Origin: Prorocentrum cordatum
Taxonomy: Eukaryota > Sar > Dinophyceae > Prorocentrales > Prorocentraceae
Assembly: GCA_963575745.1 (NCBI GenBank)
Contig: CAUYUJ010019898.1
Location: forward strand, 80,678-144,677
Length of the DNA: 64,000 nt
Reading direction: 5' to 3'
The notes beneath the pieces were generated by a model. That model did not search any database. It had not been told where the DNA came from and saw only the letters and a program-made list of their open reading frames with translations. Numbering within the stretch: position 1 is the stretch's first letter; every line of letters begins with the position of its first letter. Both the position numbers and the translations under genes were made by a program. Shown here in pieces: positions 54,061 to 64,000 of this stretch.

Positions 54061-55235
54061 GCGTTGTGTGTTGTGCATGGTGTGCGTGTTGTGCGTGGTG
54101 TGTGTTGTGTGGTGTGCTGTGTTGTGTGTTGTGTGAGTTGTCTGTTGTGTGTGTGCGTGCTGCGTGCTGTGTGTGTTGTGTGTTGTGTGTGCTGTGTGTT
54201 GTGTTGTGCGTGGTGTGTGTTGTGTGTTGTGTGTCTTGTGTGCTGCATGGGTTGTGTCTGTGTGTTGTGTGTTGTGTGTGTTGTATGTTATGTGTGTTGT
54301 GTGAGATGTGTGTATGTTGTGTGTTGTGTGTATGTGATTTGTCTTGTGTGTTGTGTGTTTTGTGTTGCGTGTGTCTTGTGAGTTGTGTGCTGTGTGTGTC
54401 GTGTGTGTGTGTGTCGTGCGTGTCGTGCGTGTCGCGTGTGTCGTGTATGTCGTGTGTTGTGTGCGTTGTGTGTCGTGTGCGTCGTGCGTGTCGTGTGCGT
54501 TGTGTGTGTTGTGTGTTGTGTGTTGTGTGTTGTGTGTTGTGTGTTGTGTGCGTTGTGTGTTGCGTGTTGCGTGTTGTGTGTTGTGTGTTGTGTGTTGTGT
54601 GTTGTCTTTTTGTGTGTTTTGTGCGTGTGGTTTGTGTTGTGTGTTGTGTGTCTGTTGTGTGCCTGTTGCGTGTGTTGTGTGTTGTGTGCTGTGTGTTGTG
54701 TGTGTGTCGTGTGTGTGTCGTGCGTGTCGTGCGTGTTGTGTGTGTGTTGTGTGTGCTGCGTGTGCTGTGTGTGCTGTGTGTGCTGTATTTGCTGTGAGTG
54801 CTGCGTGTGCTGTGTGTGCTGTGTGGGCTGTGTGTGTGCTGTGTGCTGCGTGTGCTGTGTGTGCTGGGTGTGCTGTGCCTGCTGTGCCTGCTGTGTGTGC
54901 TGTGGTGCTGTGTTGGTGCTGTGTGTGCTGTGTGTGCTGAGTGTCTTGTGTGTGCTGTGTGTGCTGTGTGTGCTCTGTGTGTTGTGTGCGTACTGTGTAT
55001 GTGCTGTGCGTGCTGTGTGTACTGTGTGTGATGTGTGTGCTATGTGTGCTGTGAGCTCTGTGTGTGCTGTGTGTGCTGTGTGTGCTTTGTGTATGCTGTG
55101 TGTGTGCTCTGTGTATGCTCTGTGTGTGCTCTGTGTGTGCTCTGTGTGTGCTCTGTGTGTGCTCTGTGTGCTGTGTGTTGTGTGCTGTGTGCTGTGTGCT
55201 GTGTGTATGTGTGTGTGCGTGCGTGCGTGTGTGTG
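54061..55235 (+). repeat. TTGTGTG heptamer grading into CTGTGTGTG arrays
   Basis: TTGTGTG units dominate to about 54700, then TGTGTGCTG and CTCTGTGTGTG units to about 55235. The array is continuous with the upstream TTGYGYG blocks. Cys/Val-rich and His/Thr-rich frames are artefacts. Confidence 0.95.
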
Positions 55236-56035
55236 TGTTGGCTCGTTGTTGGGAGGAGGCAGATCCTGGGAGGCACTCGTGGGATGGGGCCGGTTCAGCC
55301 TAAGGAGCAAGCTGGGCCGAGCCGGATCGCAGGAGTAGAAGCCTCCTAGATGGGGTCCAAGTAGATGGGGTCGAAGAAGCATCGAAACACATCGTCAATG
55401 CATCGGCGGTACGGCGCGATCCTCCGACCGCATCTACTCCGACACCATCTAGGAGGCCTAGAAGGAATGTGCCAGGCTGCGCCTGTTTCCGACCATGGAC
55501 TACCCCGGCGAAGGAGTTGCATCCCAGCGGGAGAAAGGCCATAGGCAACGAGGGAGGGGACGGAGGGTCGGAGGCGTCCAAAAGGGGAGTGTAACTCCAA
55601 AATCGAGGCCCGAGGCATGCGCGCGGCCCCAGGGGCGGGGAGGGGACGTATTGGAATTCGCCGGCCCAGCGGGCCAGAGGCGTGCTAAGATCTCGGGTAA
55701 CTGGTTGACAACATTTCTAGCTCGCGCGCGCGGGGCGGCCCCTGGGGGTCCCCGGGCAGAAGGTACCCCGGGCAAGTCCCGGTAGGGTCGGATCAGAGAT
55801 GCCGGACCGGGCAATTTGTCGACACCCCTCACGAGGATCGTGGCCTCCGAGGGGAGGGCCGCAATCGACTACGCCCCCTCCCGCCCAAGAGACCCCCAAG
55901 AGGCCCTGGGGGCCCCCGAGACGCCGCCAAGGAGCCCCAAGAGGTCCCCAAGAGGTCCCCAAGAGGCTCCCAAGAGGCCTGAAGAGGGCTCCAGGGCCGG
56001 CGGAATGAGCGAAGCGATTCAATGAAAAGAGGCCT
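55236..56035. other. Flank with CCCCAAGAGG-type short repeats
   Basis: No gene recognised. At about 55885-55985, GAGACCCCCAAGAGGCCC-type units resemble the repeat block at 2.7-4.4 kb. Confidence 0.5.
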
Positions 56036-56102
56036 GGATCGTCCTGAACGGCCACTGAGGTCGGATCATAACTCGACCTCTAGCGGCCGTTCAGGACGAT
56101 CC
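56036..56102. repeat. Two-tier hairpin (18-bp perfect inverted repeat)
   Basis: GGATCGTCCTGAACGGCC at 56036-56053 is the exact reverse complement of 56085-56102. Inside, GAGGTCG and CGACCTC pair again across a loop of about 10 nt. The predicted structure is a stem of about 25 bp with one small internal bulge. It could be a foldback element or a structured RNA. No TSD was noticed. Confidence 0.8.
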
Positions 56103-56840
56103 GGGCACCTCCGAACGCTGACGACGATGCGCAGGTGCTGAAGAGCACCCCGAGACAACCTCCAGGAACCAGACAAACCTGCCTCCCCCCTTCTGTGATC
56201 CGACGTCACGAAAGAATTGCAACATCGTGGCAACACTCGGCCGGGAGCCCCAGTCATCGGCCCCCTCTTGGCCGCCCACGAGAGGGGGCGAGAACGAAGA
56301 CGGCGGCTCATCACCACCGCTCGTGTGCTGCTGCTGGCGCTGCTCCCTCGGGGCCCCGCGTGGCGCGGCAATCTTACGCCATGTGGGATCCTGGGCCGCC
56401 GACGTCGCGATTATTGTCACGACGTGAGCCGGGTCCTCCGCCCAGCAGCGCGGCGCAGCCAGCAGCGTGGCAGCCGGCGGCGGCATGGCGCCCGCCAGCT
56501 GCGTGGCGCCAGCCAGCAGCGCGGCGCCGCCAGCAGTGTAGCAGCCGCCAGCGGCTTGGCGCCGCCAGCGTCGTGGCGGGCGTCCGGCGGCGTGGCGCTG
56601 GTGGCGGCGGCGTGGCGGGCGTCCGGCGGAGTGGCAGCCGCCAGCCGGCCCGCCAGCGATGTGGCGGGCCGCACGCGGCCGCGCCGTACCGCGCGCGCGG
56701 TCTGCTCCGCCGCCCCGCAGCACCCAGCTCACTCCCCGCCCAGCAGCGTGGCGGCCACCGCGCCGCTGGAGCGCGGCGGCGCCGCCGCGGGCCCGGGCCT
56801 GCGCCCGGCGGGGGCCCAGGCGGCGACGGGCCTCTCTCGG
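56103..56840. other. GC-rich stretch with GCGGCGTGGC-type short repeats
   Basis: No gene recognised. 56440-56680 repeats GCAGCGTGGC, GCCAGCAGCG and similar 9-12-mers, which give Ala/Ser/Gly-rich frames on both strands. Confidence 0.5.
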
Positions 56841-56843
56841 GTA

Positions 56844-57007
56844 GGGGATCGACTGCAAAATTGACTTACCCCCTAATTGATTTTCTCGTCGAGTCTACGA
56901 ACAAATACGTAGCAATACGGTAGTTCTATGGAACAATATTCGTAATGTTTGTCGTAGATACAACTGGAAATCAATCTTGGAGCAAATGAATTCTATAGTC
57001 GATCCCC
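56844..57007. mobile_element. Candidate MITE with TA target duplication
   Basis: A 164-bp AT-rich segment in GC-rich surroundings. It begins GGGGATCGACT and ends AGTCGATCCCC. These 11-bp ends are perfect inverted repeats and extend imperfectly to about 45 bp. TA flanks both ends (56842-56843 and 57008-57009), as for Tc1/mariner-type elements. It has no coding capacity. A related end sequence occurs at 61333. Confidence 0.65.
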
Positions 57008-57009
57008 TA

Positions 57010-57577
57010 CTAGTCGAGTCTCGGCGGCTCCAAAACCCTAAACCACATATGATCACGTCGTTGAAAGATCACGACGGCAATGTTTGCTGCCGTTTTCGGC
57101 CTCTCTGGGGGCCCTCGCCGGGCCCCCGGGACCTTCCAAGAAAGACTCGCGATCGAAAAGCTGGGCCCGGGGAAAGGGCTGGGACTTCCAAAGACCCCGC
57201 ATCGAAAAGTCAGGACATCGCATGTCTGGGAAGGCACACCAAGGCCCCCGACCACGACGGCGGCAGCGACGACGGCGCCGTGACCCGGCAGAAGGAATGA
57301 CGCCGCGATGGGCTGGGTGCTCGGAGAACGGGGGTAAAGCCAGAAGAAGGGGCGAGAGCAGAGCCGCGACGGGCGGCCCGGGAATCGAGTGGGCAGTGGA
57401 GATGCTCGGCCTGCGGGTGGACTCCCGGACAGCAGCCCAGATCTCCGACGAGCGGGTGTGCTTAATCCCGGCATTTTGTTCCCCGACGTGTCGGCCTCTG
57501 CAGGCCCGTTGTCTGGCACCGGGGCCATCAGAAATGGGTATGGGACGAACCCCAGAGCAAAGGGTCGGGACCTCTCA
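57010..57577. other. Unassigned stretch
   Basis: No conserved protein and no obvious repeat were seen between the candidate MITE and the satellite module fragment. Confidence 0.4.
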
Positions 57578-57700
57578 GAGAGCGCGTTTCACGGGCGCTT
57601 GCCTTGGGAACATTCGGCGGCGCGTTTCGAACCGGGGGCCCCCCCCCCAACACTCGGCGCCGTCGATCGGAACCAGGGGAACCACCCTCCCCCCTTACAA
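57578..57700 (+). repeat. Satellite module II, GAGAGCGCG segment
   Basis: GAGAGCGCGTTTCACGGGCG and the following 100 bp match 14771-14890 closely, including CAACACTCGGCGCC. Here the segment is not preceded by the 12-mer/10-mer satellite. Confidence 0.9.
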
Positions 57701-57858
57701 AATACTCAATATGAATACTGTTTTCCTCTCTCCCCTGAGTCTGTGGCGGAATCTGTCTCGGAGTGTTCGGCCCACCCCTCGCGTACTGTTTTTTTCACAC
57801 ATGATGTCGGCGACTTGTTGTTTCGCTTCTGTTTTTTGTTCTAAATGCTGCTCTCGCT

Positions 57859-58028
57859 GAGGCGCTGGCCTCATTTTCGGGTTTCCGCTCGTTCCGAATC
57901 GTGCTCCCGCTGCAGCGCTGGTTTAATTTCCGCGTTTCCGCTCAATCCGAATCGCGTTCCCGCTGCAGCGCTGGCTTCATTTCCGCGCTTCCGCTCGTTC
58001 CGAATCGTGCTCCCGCTGCAGCGCTGAC
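57859..58028 (+). repeat. 53-bp tandem repeat, about 3.2 copies
   Basis: TGCAGCGCTGG-centred units recur every 53 bp (57911, 57964, 58017). Each has ATTTCCGCG and CGTTCCGAATCGTGCTCCCG. Confidence 0.93.
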
Positions 58029-58199
58029 GTCATAATTTCCATTGCCATGCCACGGCATGCTTATCGGTCCTCCCAAATAGGCCCCAGAATCTAGAAAATG
58101 GCCGCTCGAAAAAAAAAAATCATAAGTGATTACACATTCGATATCGATTCGTTGATATTTTGGGCCGCAGAAGCCCCCCCCACTTTGGGGCGTCGCCAC

Positions 58200-58710
58200 G
58201 CCATGCTATGTCATACTATGCATTGATGTTCAACGCCATGCTATGCCATGTAATGATATGCCATGCTACGAGCTCCAACTGTGCGAATAGAGAAGAGATC
58301 TACGCCATGGTAAGGAATGGGAGGGAAGGGTAGGACGTCAGATATGACGCGAGCGCACCTAGCTTGGGCCCCCCCCTCACCCAATCCCCCCCCCTCCCAG
58401 GAGGGGGGTCCAAACACCCCACCCCCGGGGCGTCGACGCCGGCGCTGGCGCTGGCGGCGGCCAGCAGCGCCAACGGCGGGGACGCAGCAACGATGACCAG
58501 AGAGGGCCAAGAGTGAAGAGGCCGCAGAGGGGAAACAATAAGCGCCATATCGAGCCCTCGCCCCCCAAAGGCCACCGAGAGGCACTTAGGAAGGGGAGGC
58601 TAAACAAATGCGCCTCAAACGCCCCCGAGATCCCTCTGACGAGACCTCAAGAGGCATCCAGTAGAACTTTGACCCAAAGCAAAAACACGGTGGCACGAAG
58701 ACCCGAAGGC
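58200..58710. other. Left flank of (CCA)n block II
   Basis: 58200-58270 has CCATGCTATG-type repeats. 58380-58520 matches the left flank of the first (CCA)n block (CAGCAGCGCCAACGGCGGGG, then CGATGACCAGAG). No gene. Confidence 0.7.
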
Positions 58711-60153
58711 CACACCACCACCACCACCAAAAACCACCACACTACCATCACCACCACAACCACCACCACCACCACAACCACAACCACCACAACCACCACC
58801 ACCACAACCAACACCATTACCACCAACCACTACAGCACCACCACGACCACCACCACCACCAAAAACGCCACCACCACCACATACCAGCACAACCACCACC
58901 ACAACCACCGCCACAAACCACCACACCACCACCACCATCACCACCACCGCCACCACCACCACCAAAACCCACCACCACCATCACAAACCACCACCACATA
59001 CCACCACACCACCGCCACCACCACGACCACCACCACCACCACCACAACCCACCACCACCACCACCACCACCAGCAGCACAACCACCACCAACACCACAGC
59101 CCACCACCACCACCACCACCACCACAACAACAACAACAACAAACCACCACGCCACCACCACCACCACCACCACCGCCACCACCACAACCAGCAGCACCAC
59201 CTAAACCCACCACCACCACCACATACCACCACACAACCACCACCACCACAGACCACCACCACCACCACCACCACAACAACCCACCAACACCAACACCACC
59301 ACAACAACCACCATCACTACCACCATCACCACGATCTCCCACACCACCGCCACCACCACGACCGCCACAACCACCGCCACCACCACCACCAGCACAACCC
59401 ACCACAACCACAAACCGCCACACCAGCACCACCACAAACCACCACACAACCACCACACAACCACCACCGAAACAACCACACCAGCACCAGCACCACCACC
59501 ACCGCCACAACAACCACACCACCAGAACAAACTACTACCGCCACCACCACACCACCACCACCACAACCCACCACCACCACCAGCACCACCTCCATAACCC
59601 GCCAACACCACCACAACCGCTACCACCACAAAGACCACAAACCACCACACCACAGCCACCACCATCACCGCCACCACCACCACCACCACAACCCACCACC
59701 ACCACAACCACCACAAACCACCACAACACCACCACCACCACCACTGCCACCCACCACCACAACAAACCACCACACCACCACCACAACAACCACCACCACC
59801 GCCATCGCCACCACCACCACCACCACAACCACAACCCACCACCACCACTACCAGCTCCACCACCACGACCACCATTACAAACCACCACACCACCACCACC
59901 ACCGTCACCACCACAACTCACCACCACCACAACTATCACCACCACCACCAGAAACCACCACAGCACCACCACAACCCACCACAAACGCCACCACCACCAC
60001 CAGCACCACCACAGCCTGCCACCACAACAAACACTATCACCACCACCACCACCTCCAACACCACCACCAGCAACCACCACACCACCACCAGCACCACCAC
60101 CACAACCACCACCACCACCACCACCACCACGACAGCCCACCACCACCACCACC
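58711..60153 (+). repeat. (CCA)n / (ACC)n microsatellite II
   Basis: About 1.4 kb of CCA triplets with ACA, CAA and CGA interruptions, more than twice the size of the block at 15101-15714. Both blocks are followed by CGTCGTCCTCGTCGACGCTC and GCCGCC runs. Frames are artefacts. Confidence 0.97.
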
Positions 60154-60620
60154 TCAGAGAGGCCCCAAGAGACGCCCAAGAGGCGCCCAGGAGGCTTCAC
60201 AAATGCCCTTCAGAGGCCCACGAGAGCCCTCCGACGAGAACCCAGGAGGCACTCATTAGGACTATGACCCAAAACCGAGGCATGGTGGCGGTACGTCGTC
60301 GTCGTCGTCGTCGTCATCGTCGTCGCCGTCGTCCTCGTCGACGCTCCCCGCCGCCGCCGCCGCCGCCAGCCGCCGCAGGCGCCGGCCCAGAAAAGGAAAA
60401 CGTTGTCTTCATCGACGCTCCCCGCCGCCGCCGCCAGCCGCCGCCGACGCCAGCGCCGGCCCGAGGAGAGGGAGAGAGGAGGGGGGGGGTTCGAAACCCC
60501 TCCCCCCCCTCCGTCATTTGAGGGGGGGGGGCGGAGAGGGTTCGAACGCCCCCCCTTCAATCCAGGGGAGGGGGGGGGCAAGCGCCCACAGAACGCGTTC
60601 TTTCGGACCTCTGGGGCCAC
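60154..60620 (+). repeat. Right flank of (CCA)n block II with G/C-tract palindromes
   Basis: (GTC)n at about 60294-60345, GCCGCC runs, and a duplicated GGCGCCGGCCCAGAAAAGGA segment that also follows block I. G8-TTCGAA-C4-type sequences lie at about 60481-60500 and 60530-60560. Confidence 0.8.
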
Positions 60621-62132
60621 ATCCTGAAAAAACAAACCTCGTCGGAAATCTGGAGGGATAGGGCCCGAGGACCGGTCGGGGCCCCGCTCCTCTCCTCAGG
60701 TTCTGTGACAACTCATGGGAGCCTCCCAGACCACCTTGACGAGTCGACGCTAATCGACGCTCATGGAAGCCTCCCAGACCACCTTGACGAGTTCTGTGAC
60801 AGCTCATGGGACAACTCTTGCGAGTCGACGCAAATCGACGCTAAACCAACGCTACCTCGACGGCAACCGACGCTAAGCCGGCGCTGTCGCATCCACTACC
60901 AGACGCTAATCGGCACCAGTGTACTCTGAAGGAGAAGTTACGAGGGCACAGAAGGCTCTCATGACTTGCTACCGAACCCAAGGCTGAGTGTCGGGGTTCG
61001 GCTCGGGGCCCCGCTCCCAGACCCCCGACGGCATGATTTTTCACAACGTCTACCCGGGCACCGGCTTTCATCCTGAGCCGTGTTTTGACGGTCCCAGGGC
61101 CCGGTAAGGCCCCCGGAAGCCAACAACAGCGAAAAAACACCCATCGCGTTACGACGCGATCACGTTTGGGCTCCTCTCCTCGAGGCCCCGCTCCTCGAGG
61201 CCCCACTTTTCAGCCCCCGAGCCTCGTGAACAGGTCTCCGAGCGGCCGCGCCGGGCCAGCCAGCTCCGCCACCCCCGCACGACGTGGAGCCGTGTGGTGG
61301 CGGGCAAAGGGTTGGGCGCCCGAAATGTGAATAGGGGATCGACTACAGAATTGATTTACCCCAACATGCAGAATCAACTTTTCCAGAGAGGGCGCCCAGA
61401 ACTCTCTTTTAGTAGTGTTCCACTGTGCAGGACCTGAACTTGGGTAGGGCTCAAGAATTGATTTAGCGAATTTATTTCTCGATAAATCCGCCGACCCAGT
61501 CGGCGTGTATAAAAGGCTTTACGACGCGAGGCCAGCCCAACCAAAACTGAAGTACGCCAACCATCTTTGAATCGTCGTCGTAATTACATCGAGGGGAAGC
61601 CCCGTCCCGTTGTCCCTTCCCCGCCGGCGTCCTGGGGCGGGAGGGAGGGGTCCCGTGGAAGGCCCCGGGGGGAGCCCCGAGGGGAGGTCCCAGGGGTGCC
61701 CCGGAGGTCGTGACCCCCACCCCGTGCGGTCTCCCCTGTGGAGAAGGATAACAAAAGGGGGTGGGACGTTTCCGTCTGGCATCGGACCGCCGACCCTTCC
61801 TCTCCCTCGCCTCCTGCCCCCCGTCCCCTCCCCTCCCTTCGGGCCTAATTGTCCCTTTCTTTCCTGTCGGGTTTCTCGTCATCAGGACTCCCATTTCACG
61901 GCCAGCGTCGACGCTCGCCAGTGTGACCACGCGAATTCCATGGTTCCATATGGCGCCATGGCAGTCGCGTGCTCATTGAGCGCCCTGGGGGTGTAAGAAA
62001 GCCACCCACAGTTCCGACAGGCTCCGTGAGTGCGCGCGGTGCTTCCAGGGCCCCACCAGCACGGGGTCATCCCTACTGCCCGCGCTGAGGTCCCGATTAG
62101 GTTCCACGTCGTTCGTATGGGCCCCCTCTAAA
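60621..62132. other. Unassigned region with small repeats
   Basis: A unit of about 50 bp containing CCTCCCAGACCACCTTGACG is present twice at about 60712-60800, followed by a run of CGACGCTAA-type repeats to about 60890. At 61333 a candidate MITE end lies beside TA. No conserved protein was recognised. Confidence 0.5.
61331..61362 (+). repeat. Second copy of the candidate MITE end
   Basis: TAGGGGATCGACTACAGAAT and the following bases match the left end of the element at 56844, with AATTGATTTACCCC. No matching inverted end was found downstream, so this copy is truncated or rearranged. Confidence 0.6.
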
Positions 62133-63360
62133 TATACGACCACCCTTCGGGTGATAAGGAGGTTGTGAGGGGGGGAGGGGGGAACCACCATCTGACTCAA
62201 TCGATCTCAGCATCGATCTCACTCAACGAGACACCACGGGACACCATGGGACAAAACGGAACACCAGGGGACACTTGTCGATCTCACTTTCGATGTCACT
62301 ATCGATCTCACTCAACGGGACAACACGGGACACCACGGGACACCATGGGACACCGCGGGACACCTCTCGATCTCACTATCGGTCTCACTATCGATCTCAC
62401 TATCGATCTGACTCAACGGGACATCATAGGACACCACGGGACACCACGGGACACCTCGGGACATCACATCGATGTCACGATCGATCTCACTATCGATCTC
62501 ACTACCGATCTCACTCAACGGGACACCACGGGACACCACGGGAAACCTGTCGATCTCACTATCGATCTCACTTTTTGGGACACCACGGGACACCACAGGA
62601 CACCTCGGGGCACAACATCGATCTCACTATCGATCTCACTATCGATCTCACTATCGATCTCACTGCCGATATCACTATCGATCTCACTCAACGGGACACC
62701 AGAGGACACCACAGGACACCACGGGACACCTCGGGACACCACATCGATCTCACTATCGGTCTCACCATCGATCTCACTATCGATCTCACTCAACGGGACA
62801 CCACGGGACACCTCGGGACACCACATCGATCTCACTATCGGTCTCACCATCGATCTCACTATCGATCTCACTCAACGGGACACCACGGGACACCACGGGA
62901 CACCACATTGATCTCACTGTCGACCTCACTGTCGATATCACTATCGATCTCACTATCGATATCACTATCGATCTCACTATCGATCTCATTATCGATCTCA
63001 CCCAACGGAACACCACGGGACACCACGGGACGCCACGGGACACCGCGGGACACCGCGAGCCACGGCGGGACGGACGGACGGGCGGGCGGGGGAGAAGCAT
63101 TTGCCTTGACTTCACCCTAACAACGGCGGACACCACGGGACGCCACGGGACACCGCGGGACACCGCGAGCCACGGCCGGACGGACGGACGGGCGGGCGGG
63201 GGAGAAGCATTTGTCTTGACTTCGCCCTAGCATTGGCGGGTTCATTCCTCTCGCGCGCCCACGCAGCTTCGCCTCGCCCGCACGCACGACACGAACAAAA
63301 CGAAACGATTTCCCGGTTGGTGGTCTCCGTTCCACTGCGATTTCACCCCCCAACCTCCGA
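62133..63360 (+). repeat. Compound satellite module, copy II (head, 12-mer/10-mer, tail)
   Basis: The head TATACGACCACCCTTCGGGT matches 14505. It is followed by about 850 bp of mixed CTATCGATCTCA and GGGACACCAC units, then two units of about 112 bp with GGGGGAGAAGCATTTG, and the unique tail from about 63234 that matches 16861-16990. The (CCA)n part is absent here and lies separately at 58.7-60.2 kb. Confidence 0.9.
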
Positions 63361-63639
63361 CTCATCTTTTTCCATGGGGCCGTGAATTGGATTGATCCCC
63401 TGCCGGCTGACGGCGCCTGTTAATGTCAGTATACCATCACACTCTAGCGTCAGATGCCAACCACCAAATCAGTAGAGCCCGTTCGTGTATTCAGGCCGGT
63501 CACGTGCGTGACCGGGAGGGGCGGTTACGTCGCGCCAGTCACGCCAAGGCGGGGGTGCGCATGGGGTGCCGCAACATGCCCGTAAGCAACGCAGTGCGCC
63601 TGCGAAAAACAATCGCCTGTGACCAGCGCCACAAAAGCT

Positions 63640-63890
63640 TGCGATCCGATCAACGCGACGTGCCTGTGGACACCAATGCTTTTCAAGAGCACAGCGTCCG
63701 TGAACACAGCGCCTGTGAACATCAAAGCGCCCGTGAAAACAGCGCCTGCGAACACCACAGCACCTGTGAATACCACATCGCCTGTGCACACAACACAGCC
63801 GGAACACACCAAAGCGCTTGTGAACACCACAACGCCTGTGAACGCAGCAGGCGCGAGCACCGCAGAGCCTGGGGTCCCGCGGCAGTGCGC
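63640..63890 (+). repeat. 18-bp tandem repeat (GTGAACACCACAGCGCCT)
   Basis: About ten degenerate units with the frame-preserving period 18. The resulting Glu/His/Ser/Ala and Val/Thr/Gly repeats in the two strands are probably not proteins. Confidence 0.85.
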
Positions 63891-63895
63891 AAGCA

Positions 63896-64000
63896 CTAGC
63901 AGTAGCAGCAGCAGTAGCACATGTCGTAGAAGCAGCAGCACAGCAATAGTAGTAGCGGTAGTAATAATAATAATAATAATAGTAGTAGTAGTAGTAGTAG
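63896..64000 (+). repeat. AGCAGT and (TAG/TAA)n repeats at the window end
   Basis: AGCAGT units to about 63945, then TAGTAG and TAATAA triplets to the window edge. The array continues outside the window. Confidence 0.95.

Noticed and set aside
48495-54381. Minus- and plus-strand open frames of 300-900 codons
   Set aside because: They are translations of TTGYGYG and related satellites, with 7-residue periodicity in every frame and no domain.
49191-55235. Telomere
   Set aside because: The 7-bp unit length is suggestive, but the sequence is TTGYGYG, not TTTAGGG-like, and it is internal to the window.
1-64000. tRNA, rRNA or spliced-leader RNA genes
   Set aside because: No cloverleaf, rRNA core motif or leader followed by a donor site was recognised by eye. 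The leader matches all sit at the 5' ends of LINE insertions. A covariance-model search would be needed to exclude small RNAs.

Overview
This window looks like nuclear DNA of a core dinoflagellate. The decisive sign is the 22-nt dinoflagellate spliced leader, which sits at the 5' end of two retrotransposon insertions (26123-26144 on the minus strand, and 17689-17725 on the plus strand as a full copy followed by a truncated copy). Other signs agree: high GC, few recognisable genes, introns full of simple repeats, kilobases of satellite DNA, and retroelement and protein families typical of dinoflagellates. The species cannot be named from the sequence alone. Two 100-N blocks (39139-39238 and 51401-51500) are assembly gaps.

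Layout. 1-6 kb: a decayed minus-strand coding region split by a purine-rich GGCCCAAGA-type repeat block. 6.7-8.3 kb: a broken plus-strand copia-like pol relic. 8.9-13.45 kb: a minus-strand secreted subtilisin-like protease gene in at least three exons, with introns filled by microsatellites and a 73-bp minisatellite. 14.5-17.3 kb: a compound satellite module (12-mer, 10-mer, (CCA)n and G/C-tract palindromes). 17.7-37.8 kb: a three-element retrotransposon nest. 38.4-39.1 kb: simple repeats and a gap. 39.65-41.57 kb: a degenerate minus-strand protein family copy. 41.6-42.9 kb: a 214-bp tandem array, polypyrimidine tracts and long palindromes. 43.1-45.65 kb: two minus-strand hypothetical genes. 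46.7-49.2 kb: an A86 tract, triplet and pentamer repeats and a C-rich block. 49.2-55.2 kb: heptanucleotide TTGYGYG satellite. 55.2-64 kb: hairpins, a candidate MITE and a second, dispersed copy of the 14.5-kb satellite module.

The centrepiece is the nest. LINE A (plus strand, 17688-37763, flanked by the 12-bp duplication ATGTCTTTCGCC) carries a tandem spliced-leader relic at its 5' end and an A-rich 3' end. LINE B (minus strand, 19635-26145) is inserted in A's endonuclease domain with a 16-bp duplication, an A8 tail and a spliced leader at its 5' end. A copia-type LTR element (minus strand, 28589-36910) is inserted near the 3' end of A's reverse transcriptase region, with two 166-bp LTRs and a 5-bp duplication CATGC. 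Removing both insertions leaves A about 5.2 kb long. The leaders at the insertion boundaries indicate that both LINE copies were made by reverse transcription of trans-spliced, polyadenylated mRNA.

Most of the very long reading frames in the window are stop-free simple repeats rather than genes. Exon boundaries are inferred by eye. No rRNA, tRNA or CRISPR was recognised.
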